Source of the DNA: Synaphobranchus kaupii
Taxonomy: Eukaryota > Chordata > Actinopteri > Anguilliformes > Synaphobranchidae
DNA length: 64,000 nucleotides
Assembly: GCA_029718625.1 (NCBI GenBank)
Contig: CM056391.1
Coordinates: forward strand, 7,618,861-7,682,860
Direction: 5' to 3'
How positions within the stretch are numbered: position 1 is the stretch's first letter; each line of letters opens with the position of its first letter. The notes below the pieces were generated by a model. The model saw only the letters and a program-made list of their open reading frames with translations, had not been told where the DNA came from and did not search any database. Below are positions 27,152 to 35,423 of the stretch, in pieces. Made by a program: the position numbers and the translations under genes.

Positions 27152-27551
27152 GTGTGTCACACCGAACACTTTGTTTGCGTTCAATTTTCAAATTATCACT
27201 AGGTTTCCTTCTGTGGGCCTTCTGCACCTTCTTGGTGATATCGCACTTGTATTCCTGAGAATAACACTGACTGTCTCCACTTTCCTAAGTCGCTCTGGGT
27301 AAGTGAATGTAACTTAATGCAATGTAATAGAAATTTTATTTTTGTTTTTCCTATGGAAAAATTCAAGCTAATTCGAATAGGAGCTTTCAAATTTGACACA
27401 CCTTTAAAAGTAAGCGCCCTTTAAAAGCACCGTGTAAAAGAGAAACGGTTTCAAACTGACATGTGACGTTAACAGTTCCTGCTATGGCCAACAGCTCTTA
27501 ACTTACAGTCAGTGCAATGATCCATGTGGAAAACGATCCTCTCAAAGGCAT
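1022..27551 (-). CDS. cdh16: cadherin-16 (KSP/kidney cadherin), gene span, 3' end outside window
   Basis: Calcium-dependent adhesion protein of the 7D-cadherin group (CDH16/CDH17), normally on the lateral membrane of renal and other epithelia. Its tail is short and it does not use the classical catenin route. Fourteen coding exons are placed, about 2170 nt or 724 residues, with introns whose phases all join. The order is a signal peptide of about 27 residues, then a series of extracellular cadherin repeats with linker motifs DKNDN, DANDN, DQNNN and DVNDN. The segment YLCTPR...[10 protein letters not shown] before the membrane, and VPENYDG...FPWYLTK at the N-terminus, resemble mammalian CDH16 closely. 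Mammalian CDH16 is about 830 residues, so roughly 100 residues (membrane segment and tail) are missing and should lie beyond position 1. The neighbour rrad supports orthology, since CDH16 and RRAD are adjacent in human. Confidence 0.93.
1348..1521. mobile_element. Palindromic MITE copy 1
   Basis: A near-perfect foldback of about 174 bp. It starts GGCCTGATTTACT and ends AGTAAATCAGGCC, with inner arms CTTTAGC...GCAAAACC repeated in inverted order. Two related copies lie at 14209 and 53332. It has no coding capacity, so it is a non-autonomous DNA element. Confidence 0.75.
2323..2453 (-). CDS. cdh16: cdh16 coding exon 13
   Basis: Codes residues 589-633, [18 protein letters not shown]...MEVMAVDG, the middle of the last cadherin repeat. 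Acceptor CTCTACAG. The strong donor GTAAGA after GTGGACGGAA is chosen because it joins exon 14 in frame (D-G-K-N-S-S), although the frame stays open for about 100 nt past it. Confidence 0.9.
3781..4022 (-). CDS. cdh16: cdh16 coding exon 12
   Basis: Codes residues 509-589, [19 protein letters not shown]...[10 protein letters not shown]. This is the end of repeat 5 and start of repeat 6. The linker DINEG lacks the usual DxNDN residues. The acceptor, TATGAGCAG, is the degenerate last unit of a long 24-bp minisatellite whose frame stays open into the exon. Donor GTGAAT. Confidence 0.9.
4024..5213. repeat. 24-bp minisatellite, about 50 tandem copies
   Basis: The unit on the plus strand is GCTCATAATGAATACACACGCTTA with point variants, mostly ACG/ATG and CTTA/TTTA. 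Because 24 is a multiple of three, the minus strand reads as a repeated octapeptide of the form CIHYELSV over long stretches. The array abuts the acceptor of cdh16 exon 12 and is almost certainly intronic. Confidence 0.95.
6240..6530 (-). mobile_element. tRNA-derived SINE
   Basis: On the minus strand the 5' head reads GGTGGTGTAGCGGTAAAAGC (A-box-like) and, some 45 bp on, GGGTTCGTTCCCC (B box), followed by a G/C-rich non-tRNA body. This is the head of a tRNA-derived SINE. The 3' boundary is approximate. It lies in the cdh16 intron between exons 11 and 12. Confidence 0.65.
8574..8765 (-). CDS. cdh16: cdh16 coding exon 11
   Basis: Codes residues 445-508, the start of cadherin repeat 5 ([14 protein letters not shown]) and an acidic calcium-site region WDGDERGRD. 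The acceptor is CTCCTCAG after a CT-rich microsatellite, which appears to act as the pyrimidine tract. Donor GTATTT, phase 0 to 0. Confidence 0.92.
10658..10734 (-). CDS. cdh16: cdh16 coding exon 10
   Basis: Codes residues 419-444, [20 protein letters not shown]. It holds the calcium linker DQNNN, a conservative change from DxNDN. It is only 77 nt and is defined by acceptor CTCCTCAG, donor GTATCC and a phase of 1 to 0 that joins both neighbours. Confidence 0.9.
11099..11311 (-). CDS. cdh16: cdh16 coding exon 9
   Basis: Codes residues 348-419. This is most of cadherin repeat 4, with [22 protein letters not shown] and TIAAEDAKG. Acceptor ATCCTAG, donor GTGCGA, phase 1 to 1. Confidence 0.93.
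11538..11688 (-). CDS. cdh16: cdh16 coding exon 8
   Basis: Codes residues 298-348. It contains the linker [13 protein letters not shown] between cadherin repeats 3 and 4. Acceptor ATCTGGCAG, donor GTGAGA, phase 0 to 1. Confidence 0.93.
12780..13480. other. CpG-rich intronic block of unknown nature
   Basis: Between cdh16 exons 7 and 8, this part is visibly richer in CG dinucleotides than its surroundings. It contains the short motif ACCAAATCCG near 13057 and its inverse near 13485. It may be an old DNA transposon or a regulatory CpG block. No gene was recognised. Confidence 0.3.
13798..13923 (-). CDS. cdh16: cdh16 coding exon 7
   Basis: Codes residues 256-297, exactly 42 codons, VKWSG...PLDRETQDQ. 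It is the middle of cadherin repeat 3 with the LDRE calcium motif. Acceptor TCCCAAG, donor GTGAGT. It was found by joining phases between exons 6 and 8. Confidence 0.88.
14209..14380. mobile_element. Palindromic MITE copy 2
   Basis: Same foldback element as at 1348, with the GGCCTGATTTACT terminus and its inverse at the far end and the same internal GCAAAACC and ACCAATGATTGGT arms. It lies in the cdh16 intron between exons 6 and 7. Confidence 0.75.
15535..16088 (+). mobile_element. Tc1/mariner-like element, internally deleted
   Basis: Flanked by TA and bounded by inverted termini CACTGCCTGGCCAAAAAAAA and its inverse ending GGCCAGGCAGTG. The interior holds remains of the transposase C-terminal part on the plus strand, with frames broken by stops. 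At 554 bp it is far shorter than an intact element of about 1.3-1.6 kb, so it is not autonomous. It lies in the cdh16 intron between exons 6 and 7. Confidence 0.85.
16479..16685. mobile_element. Short inverted-terminal-repeat element
   Basis: Termini CAGGGGTTTTCAAC and GTTGAAAACCCAGGG are inverted, about 207 bp apart, and enclose CGGACCCC-type motifs. No coding region is present. A related copy is near 34300. The ends resemble hAT-type MITEs, but the superfamily is a guess. Confidence 0.55.
16962..17543. repeat. Perfect tandem duplication, about 259 bp unit
   Basis: The sequence from TTGTATGTTGTAACTAAAG at 16962 to ...AAAAGTGAGG near 17221 recurs from about 17285 to 17543 without a visible difference. 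Two extra copies of the short TATGTTGTAACTAAAGATAG segment lie between. Identity over about 259 bp implies a very recent event or an assembly duplication. Confidence 0.85.
18459..18655 (-). CDS. cdh16: cdh16 coding exon 6
   Basis: Codes residues 190-255. It has the end of cadherin repeat 2 ([14 protein letters not shown]) and the start of repeat 3 ([17 protein letters not shown]). Acceptor CGTTCCAG, donor GTGAGA, ending in phase 0. The D-x-N-D-N linker is not present here and reads TGNTW instead; mammalian CDH16 also lacks it at this place. Confidence 0.92.
19778..19849 (+). tRNA. tRNA-Glu (CTC)
   Basis: A complete 72-nt gene. Acceptor arms TCCCTGG and TCAGGGA pair, the anticodon stem is CGGCG/CGCCG, and the anticodon CTC is at 19811-19813. 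The T-arm contains GGTTCGATTCC (B box) and the A box is TGGTCTAGTGG. A TTTT run about 5 bp after the gene is a plausible RNA polymerase III terminator. It matches the canonical vertebrate tRNA-Glu gene and appears functional. It is antisense inside the cdh16 intron between exons 5 and 6. Confidence 0.96.
20414..20572 (-). CDS. cdh16: cdh16 coding exon 5
   Basis: Codes residues 137-190. It contains [19 protein letters not shown], the AxDxD-type calcium site of cadherin repeat 2, and [15 protein letters not shown]. Acceptor CTCCTAAG, donor GTGAGC followed closely by a G/C homopolymer, phase 1 to 1. Confidence 0.93.
22498..23049 (-). mobile_element. Tc1-like element, 5'-deleted, transposase remnant
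   Basis: Bounded by CCATATGGCCAAAGGTATAT and the inverse ATACTTTTGGCCATATAGTG, with TA after the right end. The minus strand encodes the C-terminal half of a Tc1 transposase in two frames: a segment around [12 protein letters not shown], and one with [20 protein letters not shown], the region of the catalytic acidic residues. The N-terminal DNA-binding half is absent and the frame is broken, so the copy is dead. It lies in the cdh16 intron between exons 4 and 5. Confidence 0.9.
23156..23285 (-). CDS. cdh16: cdh16 coding exon 4
   Basis: Codes residues 94-136 plus one base. It carries the inter-repeat calcium linker [11 protein letters not shown] that ends cadherin repeat 1 and opens repeat 2. 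Acceptor TTTCGCAG, donor GTCAGT. A dead Tc1 element ends only about 100 bp upstream of the donor's intron side, at 23049. Confidence 0.92.
24744..24878 (-). CDS. cdh16: cdh16 coding exon 3
   Basis: Codes residues 49-93, 45 whole codons. It contains the strand pattern [19 protein letters not shown] with the DRE calcium motif of cadherin repeat 1. Acceptor TATTTCAG and donor GTAAGC. Confidence 0.92.
26819..26917 (-). CDS. cdh16: cdh16 coding exon 2
   Basis: Codes residues 16-48. It finishes the signal peptide (likely cleavage after ...GTCRA) and starts the mature protein with the motif VPENYDG and ending FPWYLTK, typical of CDH16. Acceptor CACTGCAG, donor GTAGGC, phase 0 to 0. Confidence 0.9.
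27061..27150. repeat. (TG)n microsatellite
   Basis: About 45 uninterrupted TG units in the first cdh16 intron. A likely polymorphic marker. Confidence 0.97.
27507..27551 (-). CDS. cdh16: cdh16 coding exon 1 (signal peptide start)
   Basis: Codes residues 1-15, [15 protein letters not shown], the first half of a hydrophobic signal peptide completed by exon 2. It ends at a strong GTAAGT donor in phase 0. The ATG at 27551 was chosen because it opens directly into the hydrophobic stretch. A separate upstream 5' UTR exon or promoter was not resolved. Confidence 0.82.
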
Positions 27552-28722
27552 GTTTTCCTGTGGATACAAAAACAGGATCAAATGCATACCAGTGTGGGAT
27601 AAATATCCAAGGGGTAATAAACACTAAATCACATAATTTACATTATTAACATGATTGCTCTGAAGAAGGATCTATGGGACCACAGAGTAAACTTTAATCT
27701 TCATCTTCATCTTGGAAGGGGGACGTTGCTTCCAGCATGTTCTCCTGCTCCCTTTCACGCAGCGTCTTTTAAATTGTGTCTGTCAGACATCCGTTTGGCA
27801 GCACTCGCCGCTGCCCAAATGAGACCAGTCCCTCCGTCAACCGACATCAAGTTTATAGCCTCACACTTACCAGTCACTGTGCCGGCCAGGCTTGGCTCAT
27901 TCAGCCAGCTTTACGTGCATCTGGTGGTGACAATCCCGCGCTTAACCGGGACAAGCACGTACACTACAATTAAAGTTACAGTGACGGATCATTGCCTGTG
28001 CCCACTAGCCCCCTTATCTTCTTAATCAAACCGCCCAACATTCCACACAATGCAGCATTAAAAGCCTTGATGAATTTTCATGAGAAACGGCTACCATGTA
28101 CCGACTGACCGGATGAATGGGCTACCTCTTTTGATTGCTTGGCCCTTTGCCTGCACATTATCTTTGTCTGGAATGTGCTTTTTACCCAAACTTTTTTTTG
28201 TCAGTGCTGACAAACGGCTGGGCTGTCTGGAGACTCGCAGACAGACAAGTGTCTGTGTTTATTGCAAACTTAAGACGCACAAAGTCATCTGAAGGAGCTG
28301 TAATACATCTACTTCAGGACACACTGGCTAGCAGTCCTATGTTGTTTAGTCCCAAAGCTAGAAAAGCTCACCTTCTAAACATTATTTAGACATTTTTTTT
28401 AAATATCCCCTATTGGAAATGTACAACTTGTGTATCCCTGAAAAAACACCTACATTTTACACCTAAACAACCATTCACCATTGAAAAAAACAACAAACAC
28501 AATCACCATTTTAAAAGAAACACCCACGGAGCATAATGTTGCGACAATATAAATTTAAAGGCCAACTCAGCGATCTGTTATTTAAACAGACATTGGTACT
28601 TTGTTATATTCGTTTTGGTGTATTTACTTGCAAGAACAAATGTTCCCACAACACAAAGTAGCTAAGTTAAAAATATACTCAGGCGGAACAAGCGACATTA
28701 AAGGAAAATCACGTAAAAGGTG

Positions 28723-28784
28723 TGGGGGAGGGGGGGGGGGAGGGGAGGGGAGGGGAGGGGGGGGGGGGAGGGGAGGGGAGGGAG
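28723..28784 (+). repeat. G-rich (GGGGA)n low-complexity tract
   Basis: Runs of 4-11 G separated by single A on the plus strand, about 60 bp. The pattern is able to form G-quadruplexes. It lies about 1.2 kb upstream of the cdh16 start codon. Confidence 0.85.
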
Positions 28785-29275
28785 GCAGTTGCGTGCACGC
28801 AAGAGAAAAGAAAAACGCGTGAACGTTTTGTGTGCATTTATTTTTTTTAAACGACCCGACGTAAATAATAAAACTACATTTTACAAAGGAATTGCATGAA
28901 ATGTAGCCTAGTCTCAGGTTTTTCACCGCAGTTCCTAATTAATAACTGTCACTCACAAAGGGAATGCAAACTAGACCACAGTATGCATACTTCTACTGTA
29001 CGTGGTCACTTACCTCGTAATTCAAAATGTCAAAAACACATCAGAGCGTTTATGAAAAACACAGCTTTCCTCGCGGGCAGGAAAAGAACATCTAAAAGCA
29101 CCCAAAGCTCCAAGCTAGTTAATTAACCCCTCGAAGTCAAAGACCATTAGCAGCAGTTGCATACATTGGTTTGGATGAGTGCCTGCACAAATTATTTGAC
29201 ATAGTACATGCTGCAAGCCTTCATTGCACTTCAACCGAAATACCAGCTAAATTAAAAGCAGTTTAAAAAAATATA

Positions 29276-29279
<4 letters not shown>

Positions 29280-29310
<31 letters not shown>
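29280..29310. repeat. (AT)n microsatellite
   Basis: About 15 TA units between cdh16 and rrad. Confidence 0.9.
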
Positions 29311-29313
<3 letters not shown>

Positions 29314-30618
29314 ATTTATATTCACTTATGACTAACAATGTGAGTCACTGCTAAATTTATAAGCTAGTAAATGAATGCTACTGCACAACAGAAAAGAAAA
29401 AAAACATTTTCTTGCTCCCACTATGTTTGGCACAAAAGCTCACTCTTTTACGATATCCCATTCTCACGTTATCTGAACAATCATTTTGATTCACAATCCC
29501 AGATTGCCTTGAGAGTAGGCCTACACTTTAACATGAAAAATGACAAAGGCATTTTGTTTTCTCTTACCTCTCGAAATTTGATACAAAGTGTTCCCTCTGG
29601 TGAGTAAAAGAGTGAGCCAAAAACCCTAGAGCAGCCAGGTTTTGCACACCTCTGTGGCTTAATGTTTAACACTTTGAAAATGACTCCTGAACTTGTAAGC
29701 ACCCTGAACGATGTTCGTTGGCCGACGTGTCTCCATCCTGTCCATAAATGAATAATTATCGATACAGAAATAACAACTGACAATACGCCCGGAGTTAAAG
29801 AACCCGAACATCTCGAATCCATGAGCTGCTTCTGCATATGAATGTATATATGTTTTTATGAATAATGAAAACCTCAGCCAGATTTACAATATATTTTTTA
29901 TTATAAAATATCAATGTAAACATATAACAAAATTCTTAGTTGAGTAAATTGATGTGCAATTCAACCTACTGAAACAATGTTAAATTCACAACACAAGTCA
30001 AATGTACTGCTCCCATCTCATTCAGTCATCCATTCATTCACTCACTCTTTCGCACGTGGAGTATGAATGCCAGGACAATATAAGAATATGTAATTTTTCT
30101 AACCCCCCACACCCATACCTGTCATTTGCAATATCACCCAAAGTACGAACCTGCGTACTTAAGTTTCAAGTAAATACGATTCCAAAATTTCGGATTAATG
30201 ATTAAAATCACATACAGTGTTTTCCATTACGTTTTCTTCCCACCCACATTAAAAGTCCACACATTAGAGCACCCCGTGTTGCTAAGCTGTCATTGTTAAT
30301 GTATACAGTAACTGTACCCTCAACATAGTCTAACAACAAAATACCAGTACCAGTCACATACTGCTTTCGCGGTCAAAGCTGTCCACCAGCAAGGTCGACT
30401 CACTGACAGGACAAACCTTTGTCGTGTAACTGCCTACAGACACAAGTAGGATTCAACAGTTGCAGTTTTAAGGCAGAGTTGTTTTTTTGTTTGTTTTTTT
30501 TAACTCATTAAAAACTTGAAAAGCTACATGCAGAGTTGTCACCATCAATCAGCACTTTCCGTTCCGTTTTCCCACCTCACTTCAAGAGTTTAAAAAAAAA
30601 AAAAAAGTTGTAAATGCA

Positions 30619-30624
30619 TTTATT
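30619..30624 (-). terminator. Candidate rrad polyadenylation signal
   Basis: AATAAA on the minus strand about 105 nt after the rrad stop codon. It is the nearest canonical hexamer. A longer 3' UTR using signals further left is possible. Confidence 0.45.
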
Positions 30625-30728
30625 TACAAATCTATAAATCCATGGGTTTGGCGTGGAGAAAAACACAAGTCAGTGACACACAGGCGTCTGGTCTAGGTGT
30701 GTGAAAAAAACCGAGGGTCCTGAACCCT

Positions 30729-31006
30729 TCAGAGGACTGAGAGGTCGTGACAGGACTTGGACTTCTGCCTGAAGGCCATCTTCTTGTTCTTCCTGGCCGC
30801 CATGCGACCCAGGAAGCGCTTGGCCTTCTTGCCGACGCTCTCGCGCCGCTTGCTGTTGGCCAGCCGCCGGGCGTTCTCCTCCTTGCTGTCCTTGCGCAGG
30901 CGAACCTGGCGCACGATGCCCTCGAAGAGCTCCCGCACGTTGTGGTGGAGGGAGGCGGACGTCTCGATGAACTTGCAGTCGAACACCACGGCGCAAGTGC
31001 TGCCCT
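30729..31006 (-). CDS. rrad: rrad coding exon 4 (C-terminus)
   Basis: Codes CAVVFDCKFIETSASLHHN (G5), a basic region RRESVGKKAKRFLGRMAARK that corresponds to the calmodulin and membrane-binding tail, and the conserved end KSKSCHDLSVL followed by TGA at 30731-30729. Acceptor CCTGCAG, phase 1. Confidence 0.95.
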
Positions 31007-33013
31007 CTGCAGGCGGGGAGAGACACAGCAGCGGGTACGGGTTAGAGGTGTGTCTCTTTCTCTCTTTCTCTCTCTCTCACACTGTACATAGCACCACAGG
31101 TGGAAAATCCAGGCTCAGAAAGTTAAAGTCCCCCTTCCCATTATTTTGTTCCGGGATTTGTTAATTAGCACAATTCTTCAGCCAGGAGGTAGAACTAATT
31201 AGTGATATCAGCTGGCTGAGTTCATGGGTGGAAGAAACACACAGCAGGACTTTTCATTTCTGACCCCTGGATTTTCCACCTCTGGCAGAGCATTTACAAC
31301 AAACTGTTTCTGCTTATTTTTTCTTTCTCTCCTCCCTCTAGATAACTCTCTTTCTCTCCCTCACTAACCAATGCTCCTGTTTCAGTACAACAGCTATACT
31401 CGCATGTGGCATGATGTACAACTCTCTCCCATTTGGAGATGCAGCTGTTTCTGGTGATGTACAATTCATAGGGATATTGAATAAAGATCGCACGTTCAAC
31501 ATGCACTCTACATCACAGACGCGGCGTGTGACTTTGGCCAACCCCCGAACAGTGGGCGGGGACAGGGAACAGAGGAAGTAGTTTCGGGCACTCACCGTCC
31601 ATGGTGACCTCTCTGGACCGCACCAAGTCGCTCTTGTTCCCCACGAGGATTATGGGAATATTCTCTGACTGTCGGGCCCTGCGCAGCTGGATGCGCAGCT
31701 CGGACGCCTTCTCGAAGCTGGCCTTGTCCGTCACCGAGTACACGATGATGTAGGCGTCGCCCAGGCGCATGCTCTGTTCCCTCAGCCATTGGCTGTTTTC
31801 CTGTTGGATCGCAGGAGGGACATGTATTTGTCAGTTGTACTGTTAACCCCGCATATATGTACGTACAGCATATAATGATGAAGGTTTGTAGGAGTGACCA
31901 ATTCGCATTTCTCACCCATAATAAATGAATGGTTATATTTATTCTTTGCAATATATTTAGAATGCAATATATTTTAAACTCTCCATAAAGGCAGATTTAG
32001 CATCTGATAACTCTTTCAGAACTGTGCTGAAAGCAACCTGCTCACCTGTTCCCATATGTCATACAGGAGGATGGAAGCTTCTTCGTCGTCGACAGCAATG
32101 GACCTGTCGTACGTGTTACCTGAAACAGAGAACAGCGGGAGATGAGCACACTTGAACATGGTGACATTGACCCACTGGACTCATCAGTATCCTGCCTGTC
32201 ATCTGTGCACCTGTTGCACAACTGATACCACCTGTGAGCAACTGACAGCATTAGCCCCAACCACCTATGACTGACATTGCATGCACGCTATCTAAATAGC
32301 CATTGTTACGGTTTTCCATTGGTGTCCATGACAACGGTAAAAAAAAAAAAACATGATATCGTCTGAGAAATAGGTGGTTTTAAAGCAGTTGGTTAGAATC
32401 GGTTGTAAATGAATGTGCTTTCTCTATGTGCACTAAATAAATGCCTCCAATAGGCTATAGGAATTAACGAGTATATTGTTTCTAGACTCTCTTGTTCAAT
32501 TAAAGTAATTTTAAGCTCAAGTTGAAACCACTTTGGAGATGTCGTTCTGATTAACCATTTAGTTTTAGATCAAGTTAAACCCTTGACTTCATACTAAGTG
32601 GTTAGGCTACACTTACACTGACAAGTAGTCGACAGGCAACAATGCGCATCTTACCTGGTTCATCGCAATCGTGACAGTCTTCTACGCCGCCGAATATCCG
32701 GGCCAGACTGGACTTGCCAACACCGTGATCGCCCAGGAGAACCACCTTGTAAATTTGCCCCTCGGTGTCGCTGCCGGAAGAGATGACGGAGTCGGACGAG
32801 TCAGACACACCGCCATCTCTGTGTGGTTCGTCTGGGGGTGTAGGATGTGCACCGCGTGAGATTCGACAGTTCCCCGGTATGCGCCGTCGAGCGGAGCTCG
32901 CGATCGTCAACGGGCATGCTTCTCCTGTGCAGGTTCTGCAGGTGGACGGGGAACGGCGTACTTCCTCGTCTCTTGTCCATGTTGCGCAGTTTGTCCCCTT
33001 TGTTCAGAGTCAT
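30729..33013 (-). CDS. rrad: GTP-binding protein RAD (RGK family), with an apparent frameshift in exon 1
   Basis: Ras-like GTPase of the RGK group (Rad, Gem, Rem). It binds voltage-gated calcium channel beta subunits and calmodulin and lowers channel activity in muscle and heart. Four coding exons give about 304 residues, against 308 in human. Visible motifs are GDHGVGKSS (G1), the non-canonical DIWEQ in place of DxxG (an RGK hallmark), NKSD (G4), ETSA-like ETSAS (G5), and the C-terminal KSKSCHDLSVL without a prenylation cysteine box. The N-terminus has LHRRSMPVDDREL, the conserved 14-3-3-type region. Exon 1 reads in two frames and needs one base fewer to join; see that entry. The position beside cdh16 matches human 16q22.1. 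Confidence 0.95.
31596..31800 (-). CDS. rrad: rrad coding exon 3
   Basis: Codes the core of the G domain: MRLGDAYIIVYSVTDKASF, then RRARQSENIPIILVGNKSDL with the NKSD guanine-specificity motif. Acceptor CAACAG, donor GTGAGT, phase 0 to 1. Confidence 0.95.
32046..32119 (-). CDS. rrad: rrad coding exon 2
   Basis: Codes GNTYDRSIAVDDEEASILLY then DIWEQ, the switch I/II region with the RGK-specific replacement of DxxG. Acceptor TTTCAG, donor GTGAGC, 74 nt, phase 1 to 0. Confidence 0.94.
32655..33013 (-). CDS. rrad: rrad coding exon 1 (frame interrupted)
   Basis: ATG at 33013 opens MTLNKGDKLRNMDKRRGSTP, typical of fish Rad. This frame ends at a TGA at 32801. The frame that carries SSDSVISSGSD and GDHGVGKSSLARIFGGVED begins on the other side of a C5 run (GGGGG on plus, 32834-32838). 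Exon length is 359 nt, but joining exon 2 in frame needs 358, so exactly one base is surplus. Donor GTAAGA. It may be a sequencing or assembly error, a polymorphism, or a real lesion. Confidence 0.88.
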
Positions 33014-33594
33014 GACTACAGGTATCTGCAAGGTACAGCCGTGCGTTGATAAACAATGGGTCATAACGAGTACCTAGACGTGTGTGACATAGGTTATTAG
33101 CCTACCCTATTAATTAACTGGGTTTGTTGTCTAGCTGCAAAAGTTGGATATATTGCCGATATAATCGATGCAAAATCAGCAATATTTTGTTTCTTACATT
33201 TCGTATTAATACGTTAAATACATTAAGTGCCACATCACTGACGACTGCAAATAATCTTGATTTTGATCTTAACTTGTTTCAAAGTTAAACATTTCAATAG
33301 GCTTACAATGAATATTAGACAAAGTAAGTACAACTATATGAAAACGACATTTAAAAAAAGACGGCAATGAAATAACTGCATTTATAAAACAAAATGAGCA
33401 TTTCACACAAGCAAACCTACATTTGGTTTAGTCCGAGTTTTTCTTTAATCCGCTCTTCGCTGAAGTAATCCCTTTAGATGGTTTCCCGCGTGTTTGATAA
33501 GGACTTCAAAAGTCCTGACAGAAAAGTCCTCTTCGCCGCTGTAGCTACAGCTCTCGCTTTTCTACTGCGAGTTCGGTCTAATGCAAGAGGGGAG

Positions 33595-33640
33595 CCCGTC
33601 TCCTTATTTATGTACCAGGCAAGTTACTGACGTCAGCTCG
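33595..33640 (-). promoter_or_regulatory. rrad core promoter: TATA-like box and CRE
   Basis: On the minus strand a full palindromic CRE, TGACGTCA (33628-33635), lies about 20 bp upstream of TACATAAATAAGG (TATA-like, about 33601-33613). A spliced 5' UTR is implied by an acceptor CTTGCAG ending at 33026, 13 bp before the ATG. The start site would then be near 33570-33580. The donor of the non-coding exon was not resolved. Confidence 0.6.
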
Positions 33641-34299
33641 AGGTAAGGCCACCCGGTAGAATCATGCCTCTCTTTATAGTAGTAACATCATGCGGGGGGA
33701 CGCAAGCAGAACGGAATATCTCCGTCAGCTTCGTGAGACGTGATTCAAAAATCCGAGCACGAGCGACTGAGGGGGCGTCTCCACCGCACTCCTCCGCAAG
33801 TGGGCCTGATGTAGGCTAATGCGCCGCTTTCTGTGTAATTAGCTGAAGCGCCTGTCAAATATCGAATACAGATCGAACAGCGACTCATGAAATGGTAGTT
33901 TCTGTTGAACGTTTACTAGTAAAATTAGGTTGCAGAGCAGTCATGAAGCATCGAGCTCTGATAAAATACCAACAACAAAAAAAATCCATTCCATTCATTA
34001 AACCACCGAACAACTAAGCAAAATATGATTTCCTGTTACTTTGCAGGTTGAATAATTTAAAATGGTTTATAAATATATAAGCAATAAATAAATTGGTAAG
34101 AAAAGGCCCGCATATCCAAATAATTTTCCCACATGCAATAGGTTGTGCCTTCTTTTAATGGCGGGTTAAAGGCAAGGAGACTAACCTCCTTGTTAGAGTT
34201 TAATATAGGGTAAAATTGACAGTTTGCCTGGACACCTCACACTGAGGCTTGCAGTTATGGTCTTCGTTTTCACAGTAAGTAAATCAATTAGAATTCAAT

Positions 34300-34470
34300 C
34301 ACGGGTTTTGGTCCAGGGAGCCCCCACCCTGGCTCAAAGGCATCCCAGGGACTGCCATAATACGTTAAAAAGGGTGAGCCTATATATATATATATCAAGT
34401 CTGGCCAGGGTACCCCTGCAGTACCTTCACAGATCCCAAGGGGTCTGCGGACCCCCTGTTCAAAACCCAG
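34300..34470. mobile_element. Diverged copy of the 16479 foldback element
   Basis: Shares the order CACGGGTTTTGG ... CTGCGGACCCCCTGTTCAAAACCCAG with the element at 16479. Boundaries are approximate. Confidence 0.4.
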
Positions 34471-35140
34471 GACTTAGAACAACTACCCTGTTTCCCACTG
34501 GGCCAAAGGGTCAGAGAATAGCACTGAGTCGACACCCAGTGGATGTAAGCATGTGAAACAATAGCTCCCAAACATTGTATCAGTGCTAAATATATAAAAT
34601 ATATATATAAATATATTAAATATATGAATATCATACTGATATTCACTGGTGGCTATTAGTTTGATGACTATTAGCTTTGGGAATGTACATGGGCAGAGCT
34701 TTGAAACCCCCTCGATTACTCAGTTGTCGTATATACCTGCGCTGTATCCGACAGGAAAGACCATAATTAAAGCGCTAGGCGGACTACACTTTGCCAAACA
34801 CGACAGGCATTGAAGCAAAAGCATCAGACCCATAACAATATCGCCATCTGGTGGCTATACAATGAAGCGTATTTTTGAAGTCCTGGGCAAAAATGTGGTG
34901 TTGTAAAATAAGGTGGTAACTCACCCATGTATGCGATAAGATTGGCACCATGGGGCGAAATTCAGCTCGATGATTTAATTTAAAAATGAGTATTTTTAGA
35001 AACTGTGTGGGGTATTCATAACATATCATACAGGTTTTTTATTTTATTTAAGTATCCTTTACCTTTACCCTAAATGTCAAACATTATTTCCTGTCGGAGT
35101 CTGTGATTCAGACACGAAGATGAAGAAATGCATCATGCTA

Positions 35141-35320
35141 TAACATTAACATTACAGACATTTAGCAGACACCCTTATCCAGAGCTTTTTCAAAAAACTT
35201 GCATTTTACATAGTATCTATTTAGACAGCTGGGTACATATTGAAGCAATTCATGTTAAGTGCCTTTCTAATGGGTACAACAGCAGTATCCTACCTGTGAA
35301 TCAAACCTGCAACTTATAAT
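35141..35320 (-). mobile_element. SINE remnant with fish-type tail
   Basis: The plus strand begins with the inverse of the widespread fish tail (ATTACAGACATTTAGCAGAC), then ATTGAAGCAATTCA and a decayed tRNA-like part. The same family occurs at 36806 (plus) and 61495 (minus). Confidence 0.6.
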
Positions 35321-35423
35321 GGCCCTATAAATATGCTTTGCATTTTTATGTAAGTGTACATTTTTACCGTACGTTTGTATATCAGTTGTATCACTGGAAC
35401 ATTCCTTGTGAATTTGGACAAAA

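Larger units (their letters stand above)
27552..30618. other. Intergenic region between cdh16 and rrad
   Basis: Holds the presumed cdh16 promoter and 5' UTR and possible distal rrad 3' UTR. No clear TATA was found near the cdh16 start. It contains a G-rich repeat (28723-28784) and an AT microsatellite (29280-29310). A 118-codon open frame on the minus strand (29481-29837) has no recognised similarity and is not called a gene. Confidence 0.5.

Noticed and set aside
27033..27227. Poly-TH and poly-CV frames
   Set aside because: Translations of the (TG)n microsatellite.
29481..29837. 118-codon minus-strand frame beginning MQKQLMDSRCSG with a hydrophobic stretch
   Set aside because: No recognised similarity or splice context, and it lies in an AT-rich intergenic part. 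Frames this long occur by chance here.
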